A stretch of 42,060 bases of DNA from G001797105 sp964528155 (GCA_964528155.1 CAZGRL010000025.1:1-42060); one strand, 5' to 3'; positions 8,006 to 16,840 are shown, numbered from the stretch's first letter. The notes: generated from the letters alone by a model not told the origin. A program made the numbers and translations.

Positions 8006-9310
8006 ATGCGAGCAAGACGTCTGTCAACCATCTTCGTCATTGTCTTTGTGGATCTGTTGGGCTTCAGCCTGATCCTGCCATTGCTCCCTTACTACGCCGA
8101 GTCCTTCGGGGCTACTCCAACCCTGGTCGGTCTTCTGGTCGCCTCCTATGCCGCGGCACAGCTTATCGGGGCTCCCATTCTCGGTCGGCTGTCCGATCGA
8201 TATGGCCGCAGACCGGTCTTGATCATGAGCATCGCCGGCACGTTTGCCGGCTTTCTGCTCCTTGGCTTCGCACCTGAGCTTGGCTCGATCTTGGCCGACC
8301 GGCTGGCCATCGGCTCGGCTGCAGCCCTCACGCTGGTTCTGCTCTTCGTCAGTCGCGTCCTAGACGGCCTGACGGGCGGCAACATCAGCGTTGCCCAGGC
8401 ATATATCACCGACATCACCGACTCGTCCAACCGGGCGCGGGGTCTGGGCCTTATCGGCGCCGCCTTCGGGCTGGGTTTCATCATCGGCCCGGCCGTCGGA
8501 GGGACATTGAGCGTGTGGGGCTACGCACTCCCAGCGCTCGTGGCTGCCGGCCTGTCCTTGCTCAACCTGATCGGCGTCTTACTCTGGCTCCCCGAGTCTC
8601 TCAGCGCTTCTCAGCGAGCTGAGGCGGCTGCCCGCCCCAGGGTGCCCTTCACACTCGCGGCGCTCGGGGAGGCCCTTCACCGTCCTCGGGTTGGCCCGCT
8701 TCTCAACATCCGCCTGCTCTTCGGGCTGGCATTCTCGATGTTCCAGACGATCTTCGCCCTTTACGCGCAGACCCGCCTCGGAATGAACGCCCAACAGACC
8801 GGATACGTGCTCACCTACGTCGGCGTTCTGGCGGTCATCGTCCAGGGCTTCGGCGTCGGATGGCTCACCTCACGTCTCGCCGATAGCCGTTTGATCGTGA
8901 TCGCCCTTGCGACCATGACAGTGTCGCTGGTGGGGTGGGCGTTTACACCGAGCCTGTTGGCTCTGCTCATCGTGCTGGCGCCCCTGGCCGTGTCCGGCGG
9001 CATTCTGAACACCGTGATCAGCAGCGCGCTGACGAAAGCTGTCCCCCCTGAAGAAGCCGGTGGCACGCTGGGTTTGGCTGCCTCTTTGGAGAGCCTGACC
9101 CGAGTCGTTGCACCCTCGCTTGGAGGAGCCTTACTGGAGCAATTGGGGGCGTGGGCCCCGGGCATCTTCAGCGCGTTGGTGTTGGCTTGGGCGGTCGTCT
9201 TCGCCTGGCAGCGCCTGATATTGCGGCCGGACGCGCCGCTACCCTCAGGCATCGGGACGACGGGGGCAGGCCCGGTGCCTTTGGACATCTCCCCCCTGGT
9301 TGGGGAGTGA
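8006..9310 (+). CDS. MFS transporter, TetA-like drug:H+ antiporter family
   Basis: This 434-residue, roughly 12-helix transporter opens with a typical DHA1 N-terminus (VDLLGFSLILPLLPYYAE) and carries MFS motif A between helices 2 and 3 (GRLSDRYGRRP). It resembles the TetA/multidrug efflux branch; the substrate is unknown. I prefer the ATG at 8006, which has AGAGGAG about 11 bases upstream and a normal family N-terminus; an in-frame ATG at 7985 lies ahead of that ribosome site. It is 71 bases after the membrane protein and on the same strand, so it may be part of the light-regulated unit. Export of a pigment-related or toxic compound would be speculation. Confidence 0.88.
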   Translation: MRARRLSTIFVIVFVDLLGFSLILPLLPYYAESFGATPTLVGLLVASYAAAQLIGAPILGRLSDRYGRRPVLIMSIAGTFAGFLLLGFAPELGSILADRLAIGSAAALTLVLLFVSRVLDGLTGGNISVAQAYITDITDSSNRARGLGLIGAAFGLGFIIGPAVGGTLSVWGYALPALVAAGLSLLNLIGVLLWLPESLSASQRAEAAARPRVPFTLAALGEALHRPRVGPLLNIRLLFGLAFSMFQTIFALYAQTRLGMNAQQTGYVLTYVGVLAVIVQGFGVGWLTSRLADSRLIVIALATMTVSLVGWAFTPSLLALLIVLAPLAVSGGILNTVISSALTKAVPPEEAGGTLGLAASLESLTRVVAPSLGGALLEQLGAWAPGIFSALVLAWAVVFAWQRLILRPDAPLPSGIGTTGAGPVPLDISPLVGE

Positions 9311-9382
9311 CCCACCCGGCCCGATTGCCAGAATGAACGTTGACTTGATGAGCACCTCAACTTTCGACAGGACAAGCATTTC

Positions 9383-9811
9383 ATGATGAACCCAAATGAC
9401 ACGCTCACGATGAACGACGAATTCGGGCAATTCGCAGAGCATGATTTCCTCAATCTTGAGACATACAAGCGCAGCGGCAGCTCGGTCAGGACGCCCGTGT
9501 GGTTCGCTCAGGATGGTGAGAGGCTCTTTGTTCGCACCTATGAAGATTCGGGCAAGGTGAAACGCTTGCGGGACAACCCTCTCGTTCGGGTCGCTCCGTG
9601 CGACTCGCGTGGCATGTTGCTCGGCAAATGGGTCGCAGGCACAGCGCGTTTTGCCGGCGGCGAAGAGGCCAAGCTGGCCAACGCCCTTTTGGGCCGGAAG
9701 TACGGGAAACTCAAGAGCGGCTTTGACGCGATCTCATCCCTGCGCGGTGCGACGTGGACTGTCATCGTTGTCTGCACAAACGGTGGCAGCGCGTCGGAGG
9801 AAGTTCAATGA
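9383..9811 (+). CDS. PPOX-class F420/FMN-dependent oxidoreductase (split barrel)
   Basis: This 142-residue protein fits the small split-barrel flavin/F420-binding family. Typical features are KRSGSSVRTPVWFAQDG followed by LFVRTYEDSGKVKRLRDN, the strand-turn-strand cofactor region, and an ArgP/Val-rich core. Members reduce diverse substrates such as quinones or dyes with F420H2 or bind FMN; the substrate is unknown here. The stop overlaps the start of a 68-codon frame as ATGA (9808-9811), with GGAGG seven bases before that ATG. This places it in the same transcription unit as the following small ORF and the broken SRPBCC gene. Confidence 0.85.
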   Translation: MMNPNDTLTMNDEFGQFAEHDFLNLETYKRSGSSVRTPVWFAQDGERLFVRTYEDSGKVKRLRDNPLVRVAPCDSRGMLLGKWVAGTARFAGGEEAKLANALLGRKYGKLKSGFDAISSLRGATWTVIVVCTNGGSASEEVQ

Positions 9812-10014
9812 ACAGAACGGATACCACGTGCGCGATGCCTCTCGGTGTTGCTCGAAGAGTCCATTGGCTGTCATCCATGAGGCAATCTCACGCAGCCGGC
9901 CTCCCATCTATCAGTGGCAGGCCACCCTGGCAAGTCAACCTTGAGCGCAAATGGCGGCCATGCGCCGGAACGTCGCACGCCACCCACCTACCCAACCGGG
10001 AGATGAGAGCATGA
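9808..10014 (+). CDS. Small hypothetical ORF joined by ATGA overlaps on both sides
   Basis: This 68-residue frame has no family I recognise and an untypical composition (Arg, His, Pro and Ser rich). What supports it is context: GGAGG sits seven bases before its ATG, the ATG overlaps the stop of the upstream oxidoreductase, and its own stop overlaps the ATG of the SRPBCC gene at 10011, which again has GGGAGA seven bases upstream. It may be a genuine small protein, or the reading frame may survive in a decayed gene. Confidence in a functional product is low. Confidence 0.35.
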   Translation: MNRTDTTCAMPLGVARRVHWLSSMRQSHAAGLPSISGRPPWQVNLERKWRPCAGTSHATHLPNREMRA

Positions 10015-10483
10015 GAGTCTTCGAGAACTCGTCGCTCGTCCTGGCGCCCATTCGGGAAGTCGCGGATTTTCACCACGACTCGCGAGTCCTGCGCCGCTGA
10101 CACCTTTGCCGATTATGGTACAGTTGAACCGGGCCGGTCCCGTGAGTGAGGGGTCGGAAGCGGACTTCGTCCTTTGGTTCGGGCCTCTACCAGTACACTG
10201 GCTGGCAATTCACTCGGATGTCGACCGGCTGAGCGGTTTTACAGATCGCCAGGAAACTGGCCCATTTGCGCACTGGGTACACAAGCACAGCTTCTCCTCC
10301 GAAGGCAAGGGGGCTACCCGTGTCCTGGATCAAATTGAGTACGAGCATCGGCCGGGCCTTCACGGGCTACTGACCAGGCTACTCTTTTCTCGCGTCGCGC
10401 TTCGGGTGCTCTTCGCCTACCGCAATTGGATCACGCGCCGATCGCTCGAGTCTGACGGCCAACAACAGGCATCGGTCGCGTGA
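10011..10483 (+). pseudogene. SRPBCC-family protein, broken by a one-base frameshift
   Basis: The first frame (ATG 10011, ribosome site GGGAGA) encodes residues ending HHDSRVLRR and stops at 10098-10100. Dropping back one base at 10097 continues as LTPLPIMVQLN in the frame that runs to 10483 and contains GPFAHWVHKHSF, EYEHRPGL and LFAYRN. Together these give a roughly 157-residue SRPBCC (START-like) ligand-binding protein, as often found near carotenoid or epimerase genes. A single missing base near 10097 explains the break. It could be a real inactivating mutation or an assembly error; the downstream part is too well preserved for an old pseudogene. Confidence 0.7.
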
Positions 10484-10606
10484 GATGTCTGCCGTCTACA
10501 CCGCCGGGCTCTTTCCGCGGACCACCCCGTCCAAGCCGCATCGCGCTCACCAGAGGGTCTCAAGCCGGCCAGTATCGTTAAGGGAATGCAGGCCTCACGG
10601 CCCAGA

Positions 10607-10639
10607 TTGCGGGCGTGCGGAGGGGATTGGCGCCCGCAA
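10607..10639 (+). terminator. Hairpin between the SRPBCC gene and crtI
   Basis: TTGCGGGCG (10607-10615) pairs with CGCCCGCAA (10631-10639), a perfect nine-base stem with a 15-base loop. No T-run follows, so it may be a weak or factor-assisted terminator or a processing site. The rest of 10484-10683 holds nothing I can identify. Confidence 0.35.
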
Positions 10640-10683
10640 CAAGGAAGGGCTGGCGGGCATCGCATGACGCCCTCACCTGACTG

Positions 10684-10736
10684 TTCGATCAGGCAACGAG
10701 CCCGGTACAGCACGCTTTCGATCAGTGCTCTACTGA
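10684..10736 (+). promoter_or_regulatory. Candidate operator/promoter region of the crt operon
   Basis: TTCGATCAG occurs at 10684 and again at 10717, 33 bases apart. TCAGT/ACTGA with a five-base spacer (10722-10736) resembles the repeat around the short merR -10. TCTACT (10729-10734) is in the matching place for a -10. No -35 is clear, and TACAG lies at 10706. Binding by the MerR/CarH proteins is inferred. Confidence 0.45.
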
Positions 10737-10749
10737 AGTGGAGATTCGC

Positions 10750-12222
10750 ATGACGAAGAAGATCATCATCATCGGGAGCGGTTTTGGCGGATTGGCCGCC
10801 GCGGTCCGATTGGCAGTGGCGGGTCATGAGGTCCAGATCCTCGAGAAGCTCGACAAGCTCGGGGGCCGGGCCTATGTCTACGAGCTCGATGGCTATAGGT
10901 TTGACGCCGGTCCGACGGTCATCACCGCTCCCTTCATGCTCGATGAGTTATTCGAATTGGCGGGCAGGCGGCGGGAGGACTACTTCACGCTCGTTCCGCT
11001 CGATCCCTTTTACCGCATCTTCAATCACGATGGCCGCTACTTCGACTACAACGACGATGCCGGCTTCATCGCCGATCAGATCGATCGCTGGAACCCGTCG
11101 GACAAAGAAGGCTACCAGTCATTCATCGACAGCACTCGGGCCATCTTCCAGAAGGGCTTCGTCGAATTGGCCGATAGACCCTTCCTCAAATTCGGCGACA
11201 TGCTGAAAGTGGCGCCCGATCTCGTCCGTTTGCAGTCCTATCGCAGCGTCTACCAATACGTCTCCCAATTCGTCAAAGACGATTTCCTTCGCAGCTGCTT
11301 CTCCTTCCATCCATTGCTCATCGGCGGTAACCCATTCCAGACGACATCGATCTACGCGTTGATCCACTACCTCGAGCGGACCTGGGGCGTGCACTACGCC
11401 ATGGGGGGCACGGGGGCCATCATCGAGGCGCTCGGTCGGCTGCTGCAGGAGTTGGGCGTCGGAGTCCATCTGAACGCCGAAGTCGAAGAGGTCATCACTC
11501 GCGGCGGACGTGTGACCGGAGTCCGCACGGCTGAGGGCAGGCTGTTCTCGGCCGACGTTGTCGTCTCCAACGCCGACGTCGCCTCCACGTACAAGGATCT
11601 GATTCCCGGGCAACATCGACGCAAGTACACCGATCGCCGGATCGAGCGCATGCGCTACAGCATGTCATTGTTCGTCATTTACTTCGGAACCCGGCGTCGG
11701 TACACCTCTTCCAAGCTGGTTCATCACAACATCATCCTGGGCGATCGCTACAAGGGTCTGGTAGACGATATCTTCGGTCGCAAAGTCCTGGCGGAGGATT
11801 TTTCCCTGTACCTGCACATGCCGACGCTCACTGATCCATCACTGGCGCCGAAAGGCGGCGAGACCTTCTACGTACTGTCTCCGGTCCCTCATCTCGGCTC
11901 CGGCATCGACTGGGCAGAGGCCGCCGTCCCCTATCGCGATCGCATTATGTCGTTCCTGGAAGAGAACTACCTGCCGGATCTTCAAGCCAACATCGCCGTT
12001 GAGCACTTCATCGACCCACGGCACTTTCAGAGTGAGTTGGGCAGCTACCTCGGCTCGGCCTTCTCGGTGGAGCCGATCCTGACTCAATCTGCCTGGTTCC
12101 GTCCACACAACCGGTCCGAGGACTTCGACAATCTCTACCTGGTCGGCGCCGGCACACATCCCGGCGCCGGCATTCCCGGTGTGTTGTCTTCGGCCAAGAT
12201 CGCTGCGGATCTCATCGGATGA
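10750..12222 (+). CDS. crtI: Phytoene desaturase CrtI
   Basis: This 490-residue FAD-dependent desaturase introduces double bonds into phytoene on the way to lycopene. The dinucleotide-binding motif GSGFGGLAAAVRLA lies at the N-terminus, followed by EKLDKLGGRA and DAGPTVITAP. The C-terminal FAD signature reads LVGAGTHPGAGIPGVL. The length matches bacterial CrtI (about 490-510). The ATG at 10750 has GTGGAG six to seven bases upstream; an in-frame GTG at 10738 overlaps that site and is less likely. The stop overlaps the crtB ATG as ATGA. It is the first gene of the carotenoid operon. The number of desaturation steps cannot be read from the sequence, but the downstream lycopene cyclase suggests lycopene as product. 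Confidence 0.96.
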   Translation: MTKKIIIIGSGFGGLAAAVRLAVAGHEVQILEKLDKLGGRAYVYELDGYRFDAGPTVITAPFMLDELFELAGRRREDYFTLVPLDPFYRIFNHDGRYFDYNDDAGFIADQIDRWNPSDKEGYQSFIDSTRAIFQKGFVELADRPFLKFGDMLKVAPDLVRLQSYRSVYQYVSQFVKDDFLRSCFSFHPLLIGGNPFQTTSIYALIHYLERTWGVHYAMGGTGAIIEALGRLLQELGVGVHLNAEVEEVITRGGRVTGVRTAEGRLFSADVVVSNADVASTYKDLIPGQHRRKYTDRRIERMRYSMSLFVIYFGTRRRYTSSKLVHHNIILGDRYKGLVDDIFGRKVLAEDFSLYLHMPTLTDPSLAPKGGETFYVLSPVPHLGSGIDWAEAAVPYRDRIMSFLEENYLPDLQANIAVEHFIDPRHFQSELGSYLGSAFSVEPILTQSAWFRPHNRSEDFDNLYLVGAGTHPGAGIPGVLSSAKIAADLIG

Positions 12223-13190
12223 TCGGCAGCACGGAGACACGAAGAGGTTTATCTGTGTTCACTCTAAACCACCCTATTCCTATCCGGCCCTCGCTTGCCT
12301 ATTCCTTCGCCAGAACGGAAGAGATGATCCTGGAGCACTCCAAGACCTTCTTCCTGGCGACGTCCCTGCTCCCCATGGCCGAACGCCGGGCCATCCGGGC
12401 CCTTTATGCCTTCTGTCGGACGACAGACGACCTTGTCGATCGGCACAATGCCTCTCAGGAGGATGTACAGCGCTGGCAGTTTGCCGTAGACCGACCGGTG
12501 AACCGCCAGGTGAATCCGGTCCTTGTCGCCTGGGCCCACGTTCGCGAATCTTACGGAGTCGACCTACGCTATCAAACAGAGCTGATCGAAGGCGTGCGCC
12601 AGGACATCGTGAAACAGCACTATGCCAGCTGGGAGGATCTCCGGCACTATTGCTATCTGGTTGCCTCGACCGTGGGGCTGATGGCCATGCCGATTCTGGG
12701 TCTGGCGCGAGGGGTGACCTTTGAACAGGCAGCCCCTTACGCCGTCAAACTCGGGATAGCTTTGCAGCTCACCAATATCCTGAGGGATGTCGGCGAGGAT
12801 GCGTGCCGTGGCCGCGTTTACCTGCCTTTGGCCGATCTGCGACAATTCGGACTGACGCCTGACGACATTCTGGCCGGCGTTCACGACGAGCGATTCGAGT
12901 CTTTGATGCTGTTTGAGATCGCCCGGGCACAGGCGCTCTATGATGAGGCCTTGCCCGGGATCGCGCTTCTGTCGCCGATCGCTCGGCCTGCCGTCGGCGC
13001 CGCTGCGCTTCTCTACCGGGCCATCCTGCACGAGATACGTCTCATCGGCTTCCGGGTGCACACCGTTCGGGCACATACTCCAGGCTGGCGAAAGGTCTGG
13101 ATGTTGCCCGGGATCCTGGCGAGACTGATCACGCTGAGGCCGCCCGTCCTGTCACAGATGAATCAGCTTTCGTCGACGTCCGATAGTTGA
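12219..13190 (+). CDS. crtB: Phytoene synthase CrtB
   Basis: This 323-residue enzyme condenses two geranylgeranyl diphosphates to phytoene. Both Asp-rich Mg-binding motifs are present: DDLVD (70-74) and DVGED (190-194), and the substrate region SKTFFLATSLLP lies at about 41-52. The ATG at 12219 overlaps the crtI stop (ATGA). A GTG at 12255 with AAGAGG seven bases upstream is a credible alternative start that would remove 12 residues lying ahead of the conserved domain. The end overlaps a TTG that could start the photolyase. It is the second gene of the operon and feeds CrtI. Confidence 0.96.
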   Translation: MIGSTETRRGLSVFTLNHPIPIRPSLAYSFARTEEMILEHSKTFFLATSLLPMAERRAIRALYAFCRTTDDLVDRHNASQEDVQRWQFAVDRPVNRQVNPVLVAWAHVRESYGVDLRYQTELIEGVRQDIVKQHYASWEDLRHYCYLVASTVGLMAMPILGLARGVTFEQAAPYAVKLGIALQLTNILRDVGEDACRGRVYLPLADLRQFGLTPDDILAGVHDERFESLMLFEIARAQALYDEALPGIALLSPIARPAVGAAALLYRAILHEIRLIGFRVHTVRAHTPGWRKVWMLPGILARLITLRPPVLSQMNQLSSTSDS

Positions 13191-13195
13191 AAGCG

Positions 13196-14653
13196 ATGAG
13201 GCATCCGTCGGCCGTGCCCCCTTCCCAGACAGCACTATGGTGGATTCGACGCGATTTGCGCCTCGAAGACAACCAGGCACTTGCCTCAGCCCTGGACAAC
13301 GCCGAACGCGTGGTACCCGTGTTCGTCCTGGATCCCGTCCTGCTTGGTGGTCGTTCACGCGGCGAGAAGCGTGAAGCGTTTCTTCTCGCCGGCCTTCGTC
13401 AGTTGGATCTTGATCTGCAGGTGCGTGGCTCACGCCTCATTCTTCGCCGGGGCCGACCCGAGGAAGCGCTGGCGACTCTCGTCTCCGAAACCGACGCAAC
13501 CGTCGTTTTCGCCGAGCGGGATTTCTCGCCCTATGCAAAGCGCAGGGACAGGGCGGTTGCGCGCTCGGTCCCATTGGAGTTGGTCGCAGGCGAGAGCATC
13601 CAGCCTCCCGAGGCTCTGCGTAGAAAGGATGGCTCAGCGCGCCGGAAGTTCACCCCATTCCGCCAGGCGTGGCAGGGCCTGCCGATGGCCAGGATCCCTG
13701 ACCTTCCTTCCAAGTCGATCCGCCTGCAATCTCCGGGCGTTCTCGCCTGCATGCCGATCCCCGAAGCGGTTGCGCCAGCATGGTTTCCAGCCGGCGAGGC
13801 CGAAGCCCAGCGGCGGCTGGCAGCCTTCTTATGGAGCGACCAGCCCCCGGTCTATTCTTACAGCGAGGCACGACATCGTCTCGACATGGATGCCTCTTCG
13901 AGCCTCTCACCCTACCTCCGATTCGGGATGCTCTCTCCGCTACGCGCATTCTCGGCGGCCCGCCAATCCTTGCTGGGTGCGCCGGACGCGCAAGCCCGAA
14001 GAGGCGTCGAGGCCTGGATCACACAGCTCATTTGGCGCGACTTCTATCTTCATTCCCTCGACGCCACGCCTGAAATGCTGCACCGGCCGCTGAAATCGGC
14101 CTATGAGCACGTCTCTTGGGAAACAAACGAAGCTGGCCTGGCCGCGTGGCAGTCCGGCCAGACGGGCTACCCGATTGTGGATGCCGCCATGCGCCAGCTT
14201 CTTCAGGTCGGCTGGATGCCCAACCGCGCTCGAATGATCGTCGGCTCGTTCCTGACGAAGGATCTACTCGTCGATTGGCGGTTGGGCAAGGAGTGGTTCA
14301 TGCGTCACCTTGTTGACGGAGATCCGGCGGCTAACGCCGGCGGATGGCAGTGGGTCTGCGGCGCCGGGACCGATGGCGTGCCCTATTTCCGAGTGTTCAA
14401 TCCCACCCTGCAGGCGAAGAAGTTCGATCCAAGGGGTGACTACATCAAGCGCTGGATTCCGGAGCTGCATGACGTACCCCGGGCCCATATTCACCAGCCG
14501 TGGCGCATGCCAATCGATGTTCAACACGAATCCGGCTGTGTAATCGGTCGGGACTACCCCGACGCAATCGTCGATCACGCGCAGGCCAGAGTCCGCGCCC
14601 TATCGGCCTTCAAGGTCGCCATGTCCAGTAGACAAATGGTTCAGTCGTCATGA
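13196..14653 (+). CDS. phrB: Class I deoxyribodipyrimidine photolyase
   Basis: This 485-residue flavoprotein repairs UV-induced cyclobutane pyrimidine dimers with blue light. The N-terminal alpha/beta antenna domain begins LWWIRRDLRLEDN. The C-terminal FAD domain has SSLSPYLRFGMLS, WRDFYLHSL, the NRARMIVGSF segment and a DPAANAGGWQW signature, all typical of class I CPD photolyases. The second antenna cofactor is not predictable. The start is either ATG 13196 or TTG 13187, the latter overlapping the crtB stop; neither has a strong ribosome site. Its stop overlaps the P450 ATG (ATGA). Placement inside a crt operon is a recurrent theme of light-induced regulons and supports photoregulation by the CarH-like protein. 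Confidence 0.95.
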   Translation: MRHPSAVPPSQTALWWIRRDLRLEDNQALASALDNAERVVPVFVLDPVLLGGRSRGEKREAFLLAGLRQLDLDLQVRGSRLILRRGRPEEALATLVSETDATVVFAERDFSPYAKRRDRAVARSVPLELVAGESIQPPEALRRKDGSARRKFTPFRQAWQGLPMARIPDLPSKSIRLQSPGVLACMPIPEAVAPAWFPAGEAEAQRRLAAFLWSDQPPVYSYSEARHRLDMDASSSLSPYLRFGMLSPLRAFSAARQSLLGAPDAQARRGVEAWITQLIWRDFYLHSLDATPEMLHRPLKSAYEHVSWETNEAGLAAWQSGQTGYPIVDAAMRQLLQVGWMPNRARMIVGSFLTKDLLVDWRLGKEWFMRHLVDGDPAANAGGWQWVCGAGTDGVPYFRVFNPTLQAKKFDPRGDYIKRWIPELHDVPRAHIHQPWRMPIDVQHESGCVIGRDYPDAIVDHAQARVRALSAFKVAMSSRQMVQSS

Positions 14654-16017
14654 ACGCTCGCCCGAATGAGATTCAAGCTCGGCTTGCGCCCGTCGACTCA
14701 CTCGTACTCGAGGACCCGCCTCTTCCCGATCGGAAGGCCGGTCTTCTCGCTCTGAAAGTGTTGCTCCGAGAAAGGAGCGTGCTGGCCGTATTGCAGGCGC
14801 TGCACGATACCATGGGGGACGTCTTCCGCCTGCCTCTACCCGGGTTCAATGCGGTCGTTTTGGTTGGACCCGAAGCCAATCGCTTCGTTCATGTGACCGC
14901 GCGCGACGATTTGCACTGGCGCATGAGTTCGGATCCCGTCACGCGACTTCTGCGGCACGGCCTTCTGGTCGAAGATGGGCACGATCACGATCGGCTGCGC
15001 CGCCTGTTGGCCCCGGCCTTGCGCCGTCAACGGGCAGCGAGTTACACCAGCAGCATCGTTCGAGAGACGGATCGGGTGACGGACACATGGCAAGATGCGA
15101 CTCATAGGGACATGCTCACCGAAATGCGCCGCGTGGCCCTGTTGATCCTGATGGAGACCCTGTTCGGCGTTGATTTCGCCTCCGACATGCCACACCTGTG
15201 GTCATCCATCCTGCGGCTTCTGAAATACATCTCGCCGGGCCCGTGGTTGATTTGGCCGGCGGGCCCCCGTCCGGGATACTGCCGAGCTCGTCGCCAGGTG
15301 GATGATTACCTGTACAGGTTGATCCGCGAACGGCGACATTCACGCGCTCCCGGTGAAGACATGCTGGGCCTGCTCGTCGCGGAGCCTGGAATCGATGATG
15401 ATCTCATCCGCGATCAGATGCTGACCATGCTCATCGCCGGTCACGACACATGCACGGCGCTTCTCACATGGGCGCTCTATCTCATGGGGAAGGAACCATC
15501 AGTCATGACCCGTGCCCGGAGCGAAGTCGACACGCTCCTCGGCGACAGGCTGTGGGGCGCCTCAGATGTCGAAGCGCTGCCTTTCTTGGACAGTATGGTG
15601 AGGGAAACGCTTAGGCTCTACCCGCCGGTCCACATGGGGATGCGCGTTGCTGCTCGGGAGTTGACGTTCCACCAATACCGCATCCCGGCCGGGACGCGCG
15701 TGATCTACTCGATCTATCTCACTCACCGTCTGGTCGAGAACTGGCCGGATCCCGATCAATTTGTCCCCGACCGGTTTTGTCGTGCGTCAGGTGGCTCCCG
15801 CCCCCCGTACTCCTACATTCCGTTTGGAGGAGGGCCTCGCAATTGCATCGGCTCCAGCTTCGGCCTGCTTGAGACCAAGACCGTGCTAGCGCGCTTGCTT
15901 CAGACGTTCGAGTTCGAGCTTCTCACCACGGACGCCCGACCACACATGGGCGCAACCCTCGAGCCGCACCCGGGTGTGATGATGCGCGTCCATCGACGCA
16001 CAGGGTCGACCCGATGA
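14650..16017 (+). CDS. Cytochrome P450, probable carotenoid hydroxylase
   Basis: This 455-residue P450 has all core motifs: the I-helix oxygen-binding segment AGHDTCT (263-269), the K-helix ExxR as ETLR (319-322) and the haem loop FGGGPRNCIG (392-401) with ligand Cys399. No membrane anchor is seen, as is usual for soluble bacterial P450s. Its ATGA overlaps with the photolyase and the lycopene cyclase put it in the crt operon. CYP175A1 of Thermus, also in a carotenoid cluster, hydroxylates the beta-ring at C3, so zeaxanthin or a related xanthophyll is the likely product; this is inference from context. No ferredoxin or ferredoxin reductase gene is in the window. Confidence 0.92.
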   Translation: MNARPNEIQARLAPVDSLVLEDPPLPDRKAGLLALKVLLRERSVLAVLQALHDTMGDVFRLPLPGFNAVVLVGPEANRFVHVTARDDLHWRMSSDPVTRLLRHGLLVEDGHDHDRLRRLLAPALRRQRAASYTSSIVRETDRVTDTWQDATHRDMLTEMRRVALLILMETLFGVDFASDMPHLWSSILRLLKYISPGPWLIWPAGPRPGYCRARRQVDDYLYRLIRERRHSRAPGEDMLGLLVAEPGIDDDLIRDQMLTMLIAGHDTCTALLTWALYLMGKEPSVMTRARSEVDTLLGDRLWGASDVEALPFLDSMVRETLRLYPPVHMGMRVAARELTFHQYRIPAGTRVIYSIYLTHRLVENWPDPDQFVPDRFCRASGGSRPPYSYIPFGGGPRNCIGSSFGLLETKTVLARLLQTFEFELLTTDARPHMGATLEPHPGVMMRVHRRTGSTR

Positions 16018-16793
16018 CCTATTTTGGCTTCCTGCTGGTCTTCCTGATCCTGCCCCTGATCGGACTGCTCGTGAGACTGTGGCGCGATCGAGGCCTCGGC
16101 GGGCCCACCCGGATGACGCTCTTCATCACCGCCCTCATCGCCTTGGTGTACACGACCCCTTGGGACAACTACATCGTGGCCAATGCTGTCTGGTGGTACG
16201 ACACGCGTCTCGTAGCGGGTCTGACCTTCGGATGGGTCCCGCTGGAGGAGTATCTATTCTTCATTCTCCAACCTCTGCTCGTCGGTGTCTGGCTGATTAC
16301 GCTCGAGCGGCATCTACCAAACCATGAGGTACATGTCTCCCCCCCTCGGTTGCGGCTGGTTGGACTTGTCCTTGGCGCCATAGTGTGGATCGCCGGATTG
16401 ATCATTCTGCTGAGCGATTGGCCCTCCGGCAGGTACTTGGGCCTCGAGCTCGTCTGGGCCATCCCACCGCTCGCACTCCAACTCACGTTCGGCGCCGACA
16501 TCCTGTGGCGCTTCCGCCTCCGGCTTGGCCTGGCGATCACCTCATCCACGCTGTACCTGTCCACCGCCGATGCCATCGCCATCGCTTCCGGCACGTGGAC
16601 GATAAGCCCGGTCTTCTCCTCGGGCATTCGGATCGCCGGCGTCCTGCCGATTGAGGAGTGCATCTTCTTCTTGCTGACGAGCACGCTGATCTCCTTCACC
16701 GTCACACTCGTGCAATCGCCTCAGAGTATTGACCGGATGGCGAGGATCGCATCGTTTCTGAACCTAAGGATCCGCGCCGCTCGGATGCCCTGA
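16014..16793 (+). CDS. crtYcd: Lycopene cyclase, fused CrtYc-CrtYd type
   Basis: This 259-residue, roughly seven-helix membrane enzyme contains two copies of the lycopene cyclase domain. The first has TTPWDNYIVA (about 47-56) and VPLEEYLFF (75-83); the second has GVLPIEECIFFLLTS near residue 213. In actinobacteria the halves are separate subunits (CrtYc, CrtYd); a single fused chain is known in some archaea and bacteria. It cyclises the ends of lycopene to beta-rings, which the upstream P450 could then hydroxylate. It is the last gene of the operon, overlapping the P450 stop as ATGA and followed by a hairpin at 16841. Confidence 0.92.
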   Translation: MTYFGFLLVFLILPLIGLLVRLWRDRGLGGPTRMTLFITALIALVYTTPWDNYIVANAVWWYDTRLVAGLTFGWVPLEEYLFFILQPLLVGVWLITLERHLPNHEVHVSPPRLRLVGLVLGAIVWIAGLIILLSDWPSGRYLGLELVWAIPPLALQLTFGADILWRFRLRLGLAITSSTLYLSTADAIAIASGTWTISPVFSSGIRIAGVLPIEECIFFLLTSTLISFTVTLVQSPQSIDRMARIASFLNLRIRAARMP

Positions 16794-16840
16794 ATTCACC
16801 AGGCCTACCCGCCTCCCGGGTCTTTTCACCAACCATACAA

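Noticed and set aside
10485..10667. 60-codon frame between the SRPBCC gene and crtI
   Set aside because: No ribosome site, no family and it crosses the hairpin at 10607-10639.
10681..10740. tRNA-like TTCGATC segment
   Set aside because: No cloverleaf arms or acceptor stem can be built around it; it is a direct repeat in the crtI upstream region.
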